A stretch of 64,000 bases of DNA from Thiomicrospira pelophila DSM 1534 (GCF_000711195.1 NZ_JOMR01000001.1:1798001-1862000); one strand, 5' to 3'. Positions 1 through 8,092 are shown, counted from the stretch's first letter. Notes: generated by a model not told the origin, from the letters alone. Numbers and translations are program-made.

Positions 1-1339
1 ATTCAACGCTTATAGCGAGCCCTTTAACCGACTCGTCAAACGCTCCACGGTCATAAACCAAATGACCATTCACCCAGGTGTGTGTAACCTGAGAATGAAA
101 TTGCGTGCCTTCAAGCGGGGACCAACCACACTTGTACAAAATATTATCTTTATTAACCGTCCATTGCGCATTCAAGTCCACCAAAGTTAAATCGGCATAG
201 TAACCTTCGCGAATAAAGCCTCTTTTAGTCATGCGATACAAAACAGCTGGGTTATGACACATCTTCTCAATAATTTTTTCCAACGAGATTTGGCCTTGCT
301 GATAAAACTCCAACATCACATTTAGTGAATGTTGCACCATTGGCGCACCTGACATCGACTGAAAGTAAGGTCGATCCTTTTCTGCTTCTGTATGAGGGGC
401 GTGGTCTGTGGTAATCAAATCAATATGATCATCTAACAACGCCTTTAAAAGGCCCTGACGATCTTGTTCGGTTTTAATTGCCGGGTTCCATTTAATTCGA
501 GTCCCCAAACGTGCATAATCTTTGTCACTAAACCATAAATGATGCACTGATACCTCAGTGGTAATATTCTTTTCAGTTAACGGAATATCATTACGGAACA
601 AAACGGTTTCTGCCGCAGTGGTTAAGTGCAAAATATGCAAGCGGGCATGATGTTTATTAGCTAACGCAATGGCTCTTTCAGTTGCCTCAAAACAAGCACG
701 TTCGCTCCGAATAATGGGATGGTATTCAATCGGTACATTATCACCGTATTCTTGGCGAAAACGCGCTTCATTTTCCTCAACAATCTGTTCTTTTTCGGAA
801 TGAATCGCAATAATTGACCGACAATTCGCAAAGAGTTTTTCCATTATTTCGGGATTATCGGCTAATAAATTACCCTTCTTAGTAAAATACAAACCATCAT
901 CCGAAACGCCCAGCAACTTTGAGGTGTCCGTTTGAATAACTTCATCTATATTGTCGCCATTAACCCCAAGAAAAAAACCATAATTTGCTAAGGATTTCTG
1001 TGCCGCAAGGGCATATTTTTCTTCGAGAACTGACATTGAAAGCACATTCGGTACGGTATTAGGCATATCAATATAAGAAGTCACGCCACCGGCCACCGCC
1101 GCTCGACTCTCGGTCAGCATATCCCCCTTGTGAGTCAGGCCTGGATCACGAAAATGCACCTGGGCATCGATCACACCAGGGAATAAATACAGGCCCGTTG
1201 CATCGATCACTGTGGCACCCGGAACTTCACTAAGGTTACCGATTTTATGAATGAGCTGATCTACAATCAGCACATCAGCTATAAACTGCTGTCCTTCATT
1301 AACTAGGGTGGCTTTTTTGATAAGAAATTTTTGCGACAT
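1..1339 (-). CDS. pyrC: Dihydroorotase, class I type (3' end outside window)
   Basis: Third step of de novo pyrimidine synthesis: cyclises N-carbamoyl-aspartate to dihydroorotate in the cytoplasm. Translating the minus strand from the ATG at 1339 gives 446 codons open to the window edge. The protein begins MSQKFLIKKATLVNEG. It carries the amidohydrolase metal motif DAQVHFRDPG near residue 60, a second histidine motif IAIHSE, HILHLTTA, and the late metal-ligand stretch TTDHAPHTEAEKD. The overall pattern is that of the ~440-450 aa class I dihydroorotases, so only a few C-terminal codons should be missing. The start has only a weak GGAT-like ribosome site. The next feature upstream is tRNA-Ser, transcribed the same way but with its own terminator, so pyrC probably has its own promoter in 1340-1496. 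Confidence 0.93.
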   Translation of the reverse strand, partial: MSQKFLIKKATLVNEGQQFIADVLIVDQLIHKIGNLSEVPGATVIDATGLYLFPGVIDAQVHFRDPGLTHKGDMLTESRAAVAGGVTSYIDMPNTVPNVLSMSVLEEKYALAAQKSLANYGFFLGVNGDNIDEVIQTDTSKLLGVSDDGLYFTKKGNLLADNPEIMEKLFANCRSIIAIHSEKEQIVEENEARFRQEYGDNVPIEYHPIIRSERACFEATERAIALANKHHARLHILHLTTAAETVLFRNDIPLTEKNITTEVSVHHLWFSDKDYARLGTRIKWNPAIKTEQDRQGLLKALLDDHIDLITTDHAPHTEAEKDRPYFQSMSGAPMVQHSLNVMLEFYQQGQISLEKIIEKMCHNPAVLYRMTKRGFIREGYYADLTLVDLNAQWTVNKDNILYKCGWSPLEGTQFHSQVTHTWVNGHLVYDRGAFDESVKGLAISVE

Positions 1340-1503
1340 GGTTTTAAATCCGTCTAATGATTGGGCTTGTTCAAGATAAATTAAACCATAAAGTCTTTAG
1401 AAGATAACTAAAAAACAGTTCTGCCAATATGCCATTCAGCTCAAACCTATTTACACGATTTTAAATAAAGACCAAATACCTGTAAAAACACTACTTAAAA
1501 AAA

Positions 1504-1527
1504 AAGCTGAACATTTCTGTTCAGCTT
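1504..1527 (-). terminator. Intrinsic terminator of tRNA-Ser
   Basis: A perfect 10-bp inverted repeat (arms 1504-1513 and 1518-1527, AAGCTGAACA, 4-nt loop) is followed on the minus strand by a run of T (plus-strand A-run from 1497). It lies just downstream of the tRNA-Ser 3' end. Confidence 0.85.
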
Positions 1528-1537
1528 ATACGTAATT

Positions 1538-1628
1538 TGGCGGAGAGCGGGGGATTCGAACCCCCGATAGGCTATTAACCTATACGCGCTTTCCAGGCGC
1601 GCTCCTTCAACCGCTCAGACAGCTCTCC
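1538..1628 (-). tRNA. tRNA-Ser (anticodon GGA)
   Basis: On the minus strand the 91-nt sequence begins GGAGAGCTGTCTGAGCGG and ends GCTCTCCGCCA. The acceptor stem GGAGAGC/GCTCTCC pairs perfectly, the discriminator is G, and CCA is encoded. The anticodon arm has loop CTGGAAA with anticodon GGA. A long variable arm (TATAGGTTAATAGCCTATC region) identifies the type II serine tRNA. The T arm carries GGTTCGAATCC. It would read UCC and UCU codons. Confidence 0.97.
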
Positions 1629-1676
1629 AAATTGTGTGCGGATTATATAGGCTATTCATATCTGTGTCCAGAACAA

Positions 1677-2150
1677 CTAGGGCACACGTATCACGCTATA
1701 ACCTAGCTTTTTATAGTCATTTAATTGGGCTGTCCCTGATGGGGCGACATCAATAAAAGACGGGAAATCATCAATGGTTTTATTAACCCGCCCCGCCACG
1801 ACTTCGCAAACATGAACCGTCACACCCTGCTGGTGCATTTGCTCAAAAGCCTGTTGATAAGGCTGACGGCTAAAGCTCTTACTGAACGCCTCCAGCTCTC
1901 GACCGTGACTAATGATAACCACGTCCAACTCTGCAAACGCCTGTTTTAAAGCCGTAACTTGATGTTGAATATAGGACGTGCGATTTTCAACAAAATTGGC
2001 TTCTCGACTTAATAACTCCAATACCACCCCTGCTGGTGCTTGATTGGTCTCAATCCAATTTGCGACTTGTGGATGCAAACTCGGACTGGCCAAAGCTGAA
2101 CCAGCCAACATTAAACTTAAATATACGACCATCTTGATGAAACGTGACAT
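1677..2150 (-). CDS. Exported DsrE/F-like protein
   Basis: A 157-aa protein with a clear signal peptide (MSRFIKMVVYLSLMLAGSALA, cleavage expected after ALA), so probably periplasmic. The mature part shows a DsrE-type fold pattern: a hydrophobic strand followed by SHG (VVIISHGREL), a helix, then a Cys-containing strand VTVHVCEVV and a terminal YKKLGYSVIRV. In DsrE/DsrF relatives a cysteine in this area can handle sulfane sulfur; here the single Cys is near residue 114. The start is well supported by AAGGAGGTG 5-6 nt upstream of ATG. The gene follows the GlcG-like gene on the same strand, but a palindrome-built terminator separates them. Family assignment is by pattern only; function is not established. 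Confidence 0.7.
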   Translation of the reverse strand: MSRFIKMVVYLSLMLAGSALASPSLHPQVANWIETNQAPAGVVLELLSREANFVENRTSYIQHQVTALKQAFAELDVVIISHGRELEAFSKSFSRQPYQQAFEQMHQQGVTVHVCEVVAGRVNKTIDDFPSFIDVAPSGTAQLNDYKKLGYSVIRVP

Positions 2151-2182
2151 AACGCACCTCCTTTATTTGAGGCATAAAAAAA

Positions 2183-2192
2183 CCAGGCCTGG
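2183..2192. repeat. Iterated palindrome, copy 1
   Basis: CCAGGCCTGG in context ACCAGGCCTGGT; intergenic, first half of the terminator pair 3' of the GlcG-like gene. Confidence 0.9.
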
Positions 2193-2210
2193 TGGTATTA
2201 AACAATATCA

Positions 2211-2220
2211 CCAGGCCTGG
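2211..2220. repeat. Iterated palindrome, copy 2
   Basis: CCAGGCCTGG in context ACCAGGCCTGGT; intergenic, second half of the same terminator pair. Confidence 0.9.
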
Positions 2221-2248
2221 TTGAACGTTACAAAAAATGTAAATTACA

Positions 2249-2743
2249 TTACATCATTTCCAAGTCCATCTGCACCGCTTCAAAACCTGCAACAGCACAT
2301 TCTTCGTCAATATCACCACCTGGCGCACCACTCACACCTACGGCACCATACAAACGCCCACCGGCTGAAATCGTAACCGAACCGGCCATAAAGGCTAACC
2401 CTTCACCCAAAGTTGGTAAGGCACCTTCAGCTTGACTCGTTAGCTGTGAACCTTTGGCATTAAACATTACCGAAGTATAAGCTTTTTTCTGACTGATAGA
2501 AATTGAGACAGGTGGCGCCATCGTATCGCGAATAATGGTTTGAACAATACCATTACGATCAACCACGGTAGCCGTAACCGGAATGCCTTTTGCTTCACAC
2601 GCTTTTACTGCACCAACCGCTATTTTTGTCGCAACTTCTGATGTTAAACGTGGCACATCTACAGTCAAGGCTTGAGCTTGTGGCAATAAGCCAACCATCA
2701 AACCTGCACTTAATAAACCGGCCTTAATTGAGTTCTTTAACAT
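2249..2743 (-). CDS. Exported GlcG/HbpS-family protein
   Basis: A 164-aa protein with a signal peptide (hydrophobic core AGLLSAGLMVGLLPQ, cleavage near AQA-LTV). The rest matches the GlcG/HbpS (DUF336) family in order: a lysine/alanine-rich first helix (KIAVGAVKACEAKG), VTATVVDRNGIVQ, the QKKAYTSVMFNAKGS segment, ALPTLGEGLAFMAG, and the glycine-rich GRLYGAVGVSGAPGGDIDEECA. Family members bind haem or small cofactors or are of unknown role, and exported forms are common in proteobacteria. The start is supported by GGGAGGA upstream of ATG. It is 96 bp from, and divergent to, the SPFH gene. No substrate can be assigned from sequence. Confidence 0.85.
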   Translation of the reverse strand: MLKNSIKAGLLSAGLMVGLLPQAQALTVDVPRLTSEVATKIAVGAVKACEAKGIPVTATVVDRNGIVQTIIRDTMAPPVSISISQKKAYTSVMFNAKGSQLTSQAEGALPTLGEGLAFMAGSVTISAGGRLYGAVGVSGAPGGDIDEECAVAGFEAVQMDLEMM

Positions 2744-2838
2744 ACATCCTCCCAGAATGGTTTTTGTGTTACATTTTATTTTAATTAAACAGCGCTATGA
2801 ATATTAACACCACACAGGTTAAATGGAGATAAACCGTT

Positions 2839-3756
2839 ATGGAATTCACATTTTTTACATTAATTTTACTAGGTGTGATTTTTGTCTACCTGGCCTCAGG
2901 AGTACGCATTGTGCCGCAGGCTGAATTGCAAGTAGTTGAACGCCTTGGACGTTACCACCGAACCTTGCACGGTGGTTTAAACTTTATTATTCCGGTGATT
3001 GATCGCGTGCGCTCCAAATTTGGCACCCAAGAACAGGTGATTGATATTCCAGTGCAAAAGGTTATTACCAAAGACAACGTCAGCATTGTGATCGATGGTT
3101 TGGTGTTTTTAAGAATTAGCGATGCTAGACAAGCTACCTATGAAATCCTCAATCTTAAACATGCGATTGCTCAGTTAGCGCAAACCACGCTACGTTCTGA
3201 AATCGGCAAGATGGATTTGGACGATACGCTTTCGTCTCGTGACACACTTAACGCCACTTTGTTGATGGCGTTAGACGGTGCATCGGCTAATTGGGGTGCC
3301 AAAGTGACACGTGTTGAAATTTCGGATATTTCTGTGCCCGAAGCCGTACAGCACGCGATGGAGTTACAGTTACGTGCCGAACGTGAACGCCGAGCCACTG
3401 AAACGGAAGCGGAAGGCTTAAAAAATGCCACCATTGCGAAAGCCGAAGGTGATCGCCAAAAAGCCTTTAAGGAAGCCGAAGCAATTGAACGAACCTCTGA
3501 TGCAAAACGTTACGAACAAATTCAACTTGCGCAAGGTCAGCAACAAGCCATCGAAATGCTGGCGTTGGCCATGCAATCCAACCCAAACGCGGCTGAATTC
3601 TTGCTGGCTAAAGACCGAATTAAAGCTTGGGAAGGCATTGCCGCGAGTGACTCGGCAAACAAGGTGGTGATTCCGTATGAAGCCTCAGAGTTAATCGGTT
3701 CATTAAGCGCATTGCAATCGCTATTTGTTGGCCAAAATGCAGGAAACATCAAATGA
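2839..3756 (+). CDS. SPFH/stomatin-like membrane protein (QmcA type)
   Basis: A 305-aa protein with one N-terminal membrane helix (FFTLILLGVIFVYLASGV) and then the SPFH/band-7 domain: VPQAELQVVERLGRY, HGGLNFIIPVIDRV, the QVIDIPVQKVITKDN strand and the LRSEIGKMDLD helix. An alanine/glutamate-rich coiled-coil region follows (RAERERRATETEAEG, ending near residue 240). Length and layout match E. coli QmcA (YbbK). These proteins oligomerise at the inner membrane and help organise quality-control proteases and membrane microdomains. A GGAG ribosome site precedes the ATG. The stop overlaps the start of the nfeD gene by 4 bp (ATGA), the usual SPFH-NfeD pairing. Confidence 0.92.
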   Translation: MEFTFFTLILLGVIFVYLASGVRIVPQAELQVVERLGRYHRTLHGGLNFIIPVIDRVRSKFGTQEQVIDIPVQKVITKDNVSIVIDGLVFLRISDARQATYEILNLKHAIAQLAQTTLRSEIGKMDLDDTLSSRDTLNATLLMALDGASANWGAKVTRVEISDISVPEAVQHAMELQLRAERERRATETEAEGLKNATIAKAEGDRQKAFKEAEAIERTSDAKRYEQIQLAQGQQQAIEMLALAMQSNPNAAEFLLAKDRIKAWEGIAASDSANKVVIPYEASELIGSLSALQSLFVGQNAGNIK

Positions 3757-4196
3757 CCAGTATCGGATTATTAGAGCTAATTCCTAGCTGGATGTTAATT
3801 TCAGTAGGATTGATTTTGATCGGTGTGGAAATTTTTATTGGGTTATATATCTTGCTGTGGTTTGGTTTGGGCTTGATTTTTGTAGGCCTATTAAGCTTTT
3901 TTGTCGACTTTGGTCATGGCGAAATTCAGCTAATCTTTGCGTTTGCGATTGGCACAGTACTGCTATTTGCGTTACGCCGAAAACTGATCGCACCGCAGAA
4001 TGCGCAAACCGAATCCTTATCTACTTACGAGGCAGGTGAAACTGGTGTATTGTCACAACACAACGGCCAATGGATGGTGTTTTATCACGGCACACACTGG
4101 CTAGTGGCAAACCCAAATGACGACTTAACCGCCGGTCAACACATTAAAGTAACACAAATCAAAAGCAACCAGGCCTGGATTGAAGCGGAGTCCTAA
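3753..4196 (+). CDS. NfeD-like membrane protein (YbbK-partner type)
   Basis: A 147-aa short-form NfeD protein. Two or three hydrophobic segments (WMLISVGLILIGVEIFIGLYILLWFGLGLIFVG and LIFAFAIGTVLLFALRR) are followed by a small soluble OB-fold-like domain containing GETGVLSQHNGQWMVFYHG. NfeD proteins pair with SPFH proteins at the membrane. Translation is probably coupled to the SPFH gene through the ATGA overlap. Near the C-terminus the residues NQAW are encoded by one copy of the iterated palindrome (4169-4178). The stop codon shares its last A with the next start. Confidence 0.88.
   Translation: MTSIGLLELIPSWMLISVGLILIGVEIFIGLYILLWFGLGLIFVGLLSFFVDFGHGEIQLIFAFAIGTVLLFALRRKLIAPQNAQTESLSTYEAGETGVLSQHNGQWMVFYHGTHWLVANPNDDLTAGQHIKVTQIKSNQAWIEAES
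4169..4178. repeat. Iterated palindrome, copy 3
   Basis: CCAGGCCTGG inside the nfeD-like gene, read in the Gln-Ala-Trp frame (NQAWIE), six codons before the end of the protein. Confidence 0.9.
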
Positions 4197-5320
4197 TGCG
4201 CTGGATTGTGCTAAGTTTATTAATACTTAACCACCAGGCCTGGTCGCAGAGTTCTGAGCTGGCGATCAGCGATCCACTTCAATATGTCAGTCAACTTGAA
4301 ACACAAGTGGCGACCTCCTCTTCCGACCTATCCCTTGCACAACTTAAATCCCAACTAAAAGAAAAACGCGTGATTCATGTCGGGGAAATTCATCCCCGAT
4401 ATAGTGATCACTTAATTCAACTGGCAATGCTACAAAGTCTGCACCAACATTCGCCTAACGTTGCGATTGGGGTGGAATGGTTTCAACAACCCTTTCAACC
4501 CTGGTTAGATGCTTATATTTTAGGGCGGATTGATGAAGCTGAACTGCTGCATCAAACGCAATATTATCAACGCTGGCGCGTCGACTTTCGGCTATTGCGA
4601 CCCATTTTGCAATACGCTCGCCAACACCAACTGCGCATTCTCGCGCTAAATGCGCCAGCTGAATTAACCCGCCAGGTTTCAAGCTTAGGTCGCCAAAGTT
4701 TGAGCATGGAGCAGCTCGCCAACCTACCCAAAATTCATCCACCCGGCGCGGAACAACATCAACGTTTAAGCCGAATTTTTGAAGATAAGATTCCCGCCGA
4801 TCGTGAGATAGAAGATTTTATCTTTGCCCAGCGTATTTGGGACGAAACCATGGCGCGTAACGCGGTGGATTTTCTGAAACAGAATCCAGACCATAAATTA
4901 GTAATCTTTGCTGGCAACTTTCATCTAGCCTATCAAGCGGCGATTCCGGAAGATATGGCACGCCAAATCCCCCAGCTTAAAGAACAGCAGGTCACCATTA
5001 GTAGTGGTTCATTTGAAGATTATGAGCCGGGTGCATTTGATTATTTTGTGTTCACCGACCCGATTGAACTACCCCGCCACGCCCGACTTGGTGCGCGACT
5101 TAACACACAAAATGCCTGCATCGAATCAATCGAACCAGATAGTGCCGCCGAGAAAACTGGTCTGATGGTGGGTGATTGTCTTATTAAATTCAATGAGACA
5201 CGCCTAAGCCATTATGCAGATTTAATCCTAAAACTCAGCGAAACGCCGGCCGAGTCTTCTGCAAAGCTCACGCTAAAAAGACAAAAAGAAACCATTCAAG
5301 TTGAAATACAGTTTAACTAA
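4196..5320 (+). CDS. chaN: ChaN-family protein with C-terminal PDZ domain
   Basis: A 374-aa exported protein. The N-terminal hydrophobic segment (WIVLSLLILNHQAWSQ) acts as a signal peptide without an obvious lipobox cysteine. Residues ~60-290 match the ChaN/DUF399 haem-binding family: VIHVGEIHPRYSDHL near the start, VAIGVEWFQQPFQP, and the late VIFAGNFHLAYQ. A PDZ domain follows (ARLGARLNTQNACIESIEPDSAAEKTGLMVGD). ChaN-family proteins are linked to haem/iron uptake in other bacteria; the PDZ fusion suggests a protein-binding partner. It starts one base before the nfeD stop ends, so it is the third gene of the SPFH operon. The signal peptide's cleavage region is encoded by a copy of the iterated palindrome. 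Convergent rlmJ ends 11 bp away with no terminator visible. Confidence 0.88.
   Translation: MRWIVLSLLILNHQAWSQSSELAISDPLQYVSQLETQVATSSSDLSLAQLKSQLKEKRVIHVGEIHPRYSDHLIQLAMLQSLHQHSPNVAIGVEWFQQPFQPWLDAYILGRIDEAELLHQTQYYQRWRVDFRLLRPILQYARQHQLRILALNAPAELTRQVSSLGRQSLSMEQLANLPKIHPPGAEQHQRLSRIFEDKIPADREIEDFIFAQRIWDETMARNAVDFLKQNPDHKLVIFAGNFHLAYQAAIPEDMARQIPQLKEQQVTISSGSFEDYEPGAFDYFVFTDPIELPRHARLGARLNTQNACIESIEPDSAAEKTGLMVGDCLIKFNETRLSHYADLILKLSETPAESSAKLTLKRQKETIQVEIQFN
4234..4243. repeat. Iterated palindrome, copy 4
   Basis: CCAGGCCTGG (context ACCAGGCCTGGT) coding for Gln-Ala-Trp at residues 14-16 of the ChaN-like protein, at the end of its signal peptide. Confidence 0.9.
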
Positions 5321-5330
5321 ATAACGCGTC

Positions 5331-6182
5331 TTATTCGGCGCATAACGTCTCAACACGATAACAGCCCGCCTGACCGCCTAAGCGTTTAGCCAAATCCGGT
5401 AACAGCATTTGCATTTGGGATAACAATGTCCAAGGTGGATTAATTACAATCATGCCACTCGCGGTCATACCACGTCCGTTGGTATCTTCACTTAAGCCCA
5501 GTTCATAAAGTTGAATATTTCGGATTCTACTGCTAATCAGCGCTTTTTCGAGGCGATTTATGCGACGGCGCTCCACCACTGGATACCACAAAGCATAAGT
5601 GCCTGTGGCAAAGCGTTTATGCGCTTGCACCAAGGTTTCGACCACCGTGCCATAGTCCTCCTTAATTTCATAAGGCGGATCAATTAATACCAAACCTCGA
5701 CGCTCTTTCGGTGGCAACTGTGCGATTAAGCCTTTAAAACCGTCGGTATCAAATATTTTTAACCGTCGATGCGAACCAAGGTTTTGTTTAAGTAACGCTT
5801 GCTCTTTTGGGTGTAATTCAAACAAACTGAGTCGGTCATGTTCGCGCAATAGGTTTTGAGCAAACCAAGGCGAACCCGGATAAAACTTCAGTCCTTGATT
5901 CGCGCCAGCCTGCTGGTTAAATTGAGCTACCAAATCGACATAAGCTTGTAATGGCGCGGCTAAGTTTGGCTTACTCCAAAGCTGACCAATGCCGTTTTGG
6001 AACTCCGCATTTTTTTGCGCTTCACTCGAATCCAACGCATAACCCCCGGCCCCGGCATGCGTATCCGCGTACCAAATAGGTTTATCTTTTTGCAGTAAGT
6101 AATCCAAACATTGCACCTGAATTACATGCTTTAATACATCCGCAAAATTTCCCGCATGGAACGCATGACGATAACTCAACAT
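5331..6182 (-). CDS. rlmJ: 23S rRNA (adenine2030-N6)-methyltransferase RlmJ
   Basis: Methylates A2030 of 23S rRNA. The 283-aa protein opens with the family-specific MLSYRHAFHAGNFADVLKH. The SAM-binding region follows (WYADTHAGAGGYAL). FELHPKEQALLKQNL is the acidic strand-2 region. The N6-adenine catalytic motif DPPYE appears in GLVLIDPPYEIKEDYG. Length equals that of E. coli RlmJ (~280 aa). ATG at 6182 has a somewhat distant GGAAG upstream. It converges on the ChaN-like gene and stands alone. Confidence 0.96.
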   Translation of the reverse strand: MLSYRHAFHAGNFADVLKHVIQVQCLDYLLQKDKPIWYADTHAGAGGYALDSSEAQKNAEFQNGIGQLWSKPNLAAPLQAYVDLVAQFNQQAGANQGLKFYPGSPWFAQNLLREHDRLSLFELHPKEQALLKQNLGSHRRLKIFDTDGFKGLIAQLPPKERRGLVLIDPPYEIKEDYGTVVETLVQAHKRFATGTYALWYPVVERRRINRLEKALISSRIRNIQLYELGLSEDTNGRGMTASGMIVINPPWTLLSQMQMLLPDLAKRLGGQAGCYRVETLCAE

Positions 6183-6376
6183 AATAAATCTAACTTCCTA
6201 TTAATCAATGATTTCTTGATTATAAACTAGCACTCGAAACTTATTCGAAAAGCTCACCCCCACAGCCCTACAGTTTTATGACAGCTCTATAAAAGAAATG
6301 TTACAATCCGCGCAATTCGATCCATATAATTTTATCCAACTTGATGCAATTTGATGATAAACAGGAAGCCAAAAGC

Positions 6377-7945
6377 ATGGAACTGAAAAACATTCAAACC
6401 ATAGAAGAAGCCAGTAAACGTAGCCGCAGTGAGTTATTCCGATTTGGATTAGCACTGTTATTTATTGTCGGAGTCATCCTGTTTACCTATGTCAACTACG
6501 GCCATATTAGCATTACCTTAGTTATTGCTGCGATGATTGGCGGCTACATGGCGATGAACATCGGTGCAAACGATGTCGCTAACAACGTCGGTCCGGCCGT
6601 GGGTTCGAAGGCCATGACCTTAACCACCGCGATCGCGATCGCGGCGATATTTGAAGCCGCTGGTGCAATCATCGCTGGTGGTAGCGTAGTAACGACCATT
6701 AAAGGTGGCATTATCAGCCCAGATGATATTGCAGATGCCCAAACCTTTGTATGGTTAATGATGGCCGCCCTATTAGCCGCCGCGTTATGGTTAAACCTAG
6801 CCACCGCTTTGGGTGCACCCGTTTCCACAACCCACTCCATTATTGGTGGCGTGTTGGGCGGTGGCATCGCGGCCGCCGGTTGGGCGATTGTTAACTGGGA
6901 GACCGTTGGCCAAATTGCAGCCAGCTGGGTGATCTCACCATTACTTGGTGGTTCGATTGCCGCTATTTTACTTTATGTGATTAAACGCACCATTACCTAC
7001 AAGGCCGACATGATGGATGCCTCGCGTCGCATGGTTCCTTGGCTTTTAGCTTTAATGGGTTGGGCTTTTGGTACTTATTTAATGATGAAAGGCCTAAAAA
7101 AAGTCATGCCGGTAAGCTTTATCGGTGCGGTTGGAATAGGTGTTGTGGTTGCATTAATCGTATACTTTATCACTCGACCAATCGTTGACCGTGCCTCTAA
7201 AGTTAATGCCAATAGCAAAGATGGCGTAAACAAGATGTTTACGATTCCACTTATCTTTGCAGCGGCCCTACTAAGCTTTGCACACGGTTCAAACGATGTA
7301 GCCAATGCCGTTGGCCCCTTAGCGGCTATTAACGATGCACTTTTGGGTTCAGAGATACATGGCAAGGCGGCGATTCCACTTTGGATTATGCTTGTTGGTG
7401 CACTTGGTATTGCAATTGGTTTAGCTCTTTATGGCCCTAAATTGATTCGCACCGTAGGCACCGAAATTACCGATATTGACCAAATGCGCGCTTACAGTAT
7501 TGCAATGGCGGCTGCCATAACGGTTATTTTAGCTTCACAGCTCGGCTTACCTGTCAGCACCACCCACGTTACCATCGGCGCTATTTTTGGGGTGGGTTTC
7601 TTACGAGAATACCTAAAAGCCAACTACAAACGTATGATCCAGAAAATCGAAGACCACCATAAAGGTAAAGATCGTGCAATTGTGGAAGCCTTTATTCGTC
7701 GTTTTGATAAAGCGTCTTTGGCTGAAAAAGGCCGTATGCTACAAGATTTAAAAAATGATGCCTTGGATAACAATGCACACTTAACCAAAAAAGAACGTAA
7801 AGGCCTGAAAAAGGTTTATCGTGAAGAATTGGTTAAACGTTCGATCATGCTAAAAGTGATCGCGGCTTGGGTCATCACGGTACCCGCTACCGCGCTAATC
7901 TCAGCGGGCGTGTTCTATTCAATTCAGTTAGTTATGACGTCTTAA
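6377..7945 (+). CDS. pit: Pit-family inorganic phosphate transporter
   Basis: Low-affinity inner-membrane phosphate symporter. About ten hydrophobic segments are seen. Both inverted Pit signature repeats are present: GANDVANNVGPAVGSKA near the N-terminus and HGSNDVANAVGPLAAI in the second half, each followed later by a PVSTTH motif (GAPVSTTHSIIGG, GLPVSTTHVTIG). A charged cytoplasmic stretch (~430-480) precedes the last helix. I chose ATG 6377 (MELKNIQ) because AGGAAG lies 7-12 nt upstream; an in-frame ATG at 6344 would add 11 residues and cannot be excluded. No PhoU-like partner gene is next to it. A palindrome-pair terminator follows the stop directly. Confidence 0.93.
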   Translation: MELKNIQTIEEASKRSRSELFRFGLALLFIVGVILFTYVNYGHISITLVIAAMIGGYMAMNIGANDVANNVGPAVGSKAMTLTTAIAIAAIFEAAGAIIAGGSVVTTIKGGIISPDDIADAQTFVWLMMAALLAAALWLNLATALGAPVSTTHSIIGGVLGGGIAAAGWAIVNWETVGQIAASWVISPLLGGSIAAILLYVIKRTITYKADMMDASRRMVPWLLALMGWAFGTYLMMKGLKKVMPVSFIGAVGIGVVVALIVYFITRPIVDRASKVNANSKDGVNKMFTIPLIFAAALLSFAHGSNDVANAVGPLAAINDALLGSEIHGKAAIPLWIMLVGALGIAIGLALYGPKLIRTVGTEITDIDQMRAYSIAMAAAITVILASQLGLPVSTTHVTIGAIFGVGFLREYLKANYKRMIQKIEDHHKGKDRAIVEAFIRRFDKASLAEKGRMLQDLKNDALDNNAHLTKKERKGLKKVYREELVKRSIMLKVIAAWVITVPATALISAGVFYSIQLVMTS

Positions 7946-7957
7946 TCGACTCAACCA

Positions 7958-7967
7958 CCAGGCCTGG
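7958..7967. repeat. Iterated palindrome, copy 5
   Basis: CCAGGCCTGG in full CACCAGGCCTGGTG context; intergenic, 3' of pit. Confidence 0.9.
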
Positions 7968-7975
7968 TGCTCATA

Positions 7976-7985
7976 CCAGGCCTGG
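7976..7985. repeat. Iterated palindrome, copy 6
   Basis: CCAGGCCTGG in context ACCAGGCCTGGT, 18 bp from copy 5 and forming the other arm of the same stem. Confidence 0.9.
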
Positions 7986-8079
7986 TGGTTATTCTTATCC
8001 CCTTACTCGATACTCACTTCAAATTCTGTTTTCTCTTAGCCTGTTTTCAATGGATTTATGTATTTTGGCGTTTCTCGTT

Positions 8080-8085
8080 TATAAT
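8080..8085 (+). promoter_or_regulatory. Candidate -10 box of the mevalonate operon
   Basis: TATAAT lies 7 bp before the ATG at 8093; no good -35 is seen at 16-19 bp. If used, the transcript would begin at or beside the HMG-CoA reductase start codon. No Shine-Dalgarno sequence is visible there. Confidence 0.4.
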
Positions 8086-8092
8086 GGCGCGC

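Larger units (their letters stand above)
2176..2222 (-). terminator. Terminator built from two CCAGGCCTGG palindromes
   Basis: Two copies of the iterated palindrome (2182-2193 and 2210-2221) face each other as 14-bp arms AACCAGGCCTGGTG (2181-2194) and its complement (2209-2222). Further partly paired bases extend towards the loop. On the minus strand the stem is followed by seven T (plus-strand A-run 2176-2182). It sits 27 bp after the stop of the GlcG-like gene. Confidence 0.8.
7953..7990 (+). terminator. Stem made of two iterated palindromes after pit
   Basis: Perfect 16-bp inverted repeat (7953-7968 and 7975-7990; arm AACCACCAGGCCTGGT) with a 6-nt loop, starting 8 bp after the pit stop and followed by ATTCTTATCC. 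The T-run is weak, so termination is likely but not certain. Confidence 0.65.

Noticed and set aside
1135-1144. TCAGGCCTGG in pyrC as a palindrome copy
   Set aside because: It lies in the conserved FRDPGLTH motif of dihydroorotase, so the peptide explains the bases.
2044-2376. Plus-strand ORF over the two exported-protein genes
   Set aside because: It is antisense to two signal-peptide proteins and reads through the terminator hairpin; no ribosome site.
3171-3434. Minus-strand ORF inside the SPFH gene
   Set aside because: Serine/alanine-rich shadow frame of a strongly conserved gene; no ribosome site.
7967-8092. Longer N-terminus for HMG-CoA reductase (42 extra residues)
   Set aside because: It would begin inside the pit terminator stem, lacks a ribosome site, and lies upstream of the likely -10.
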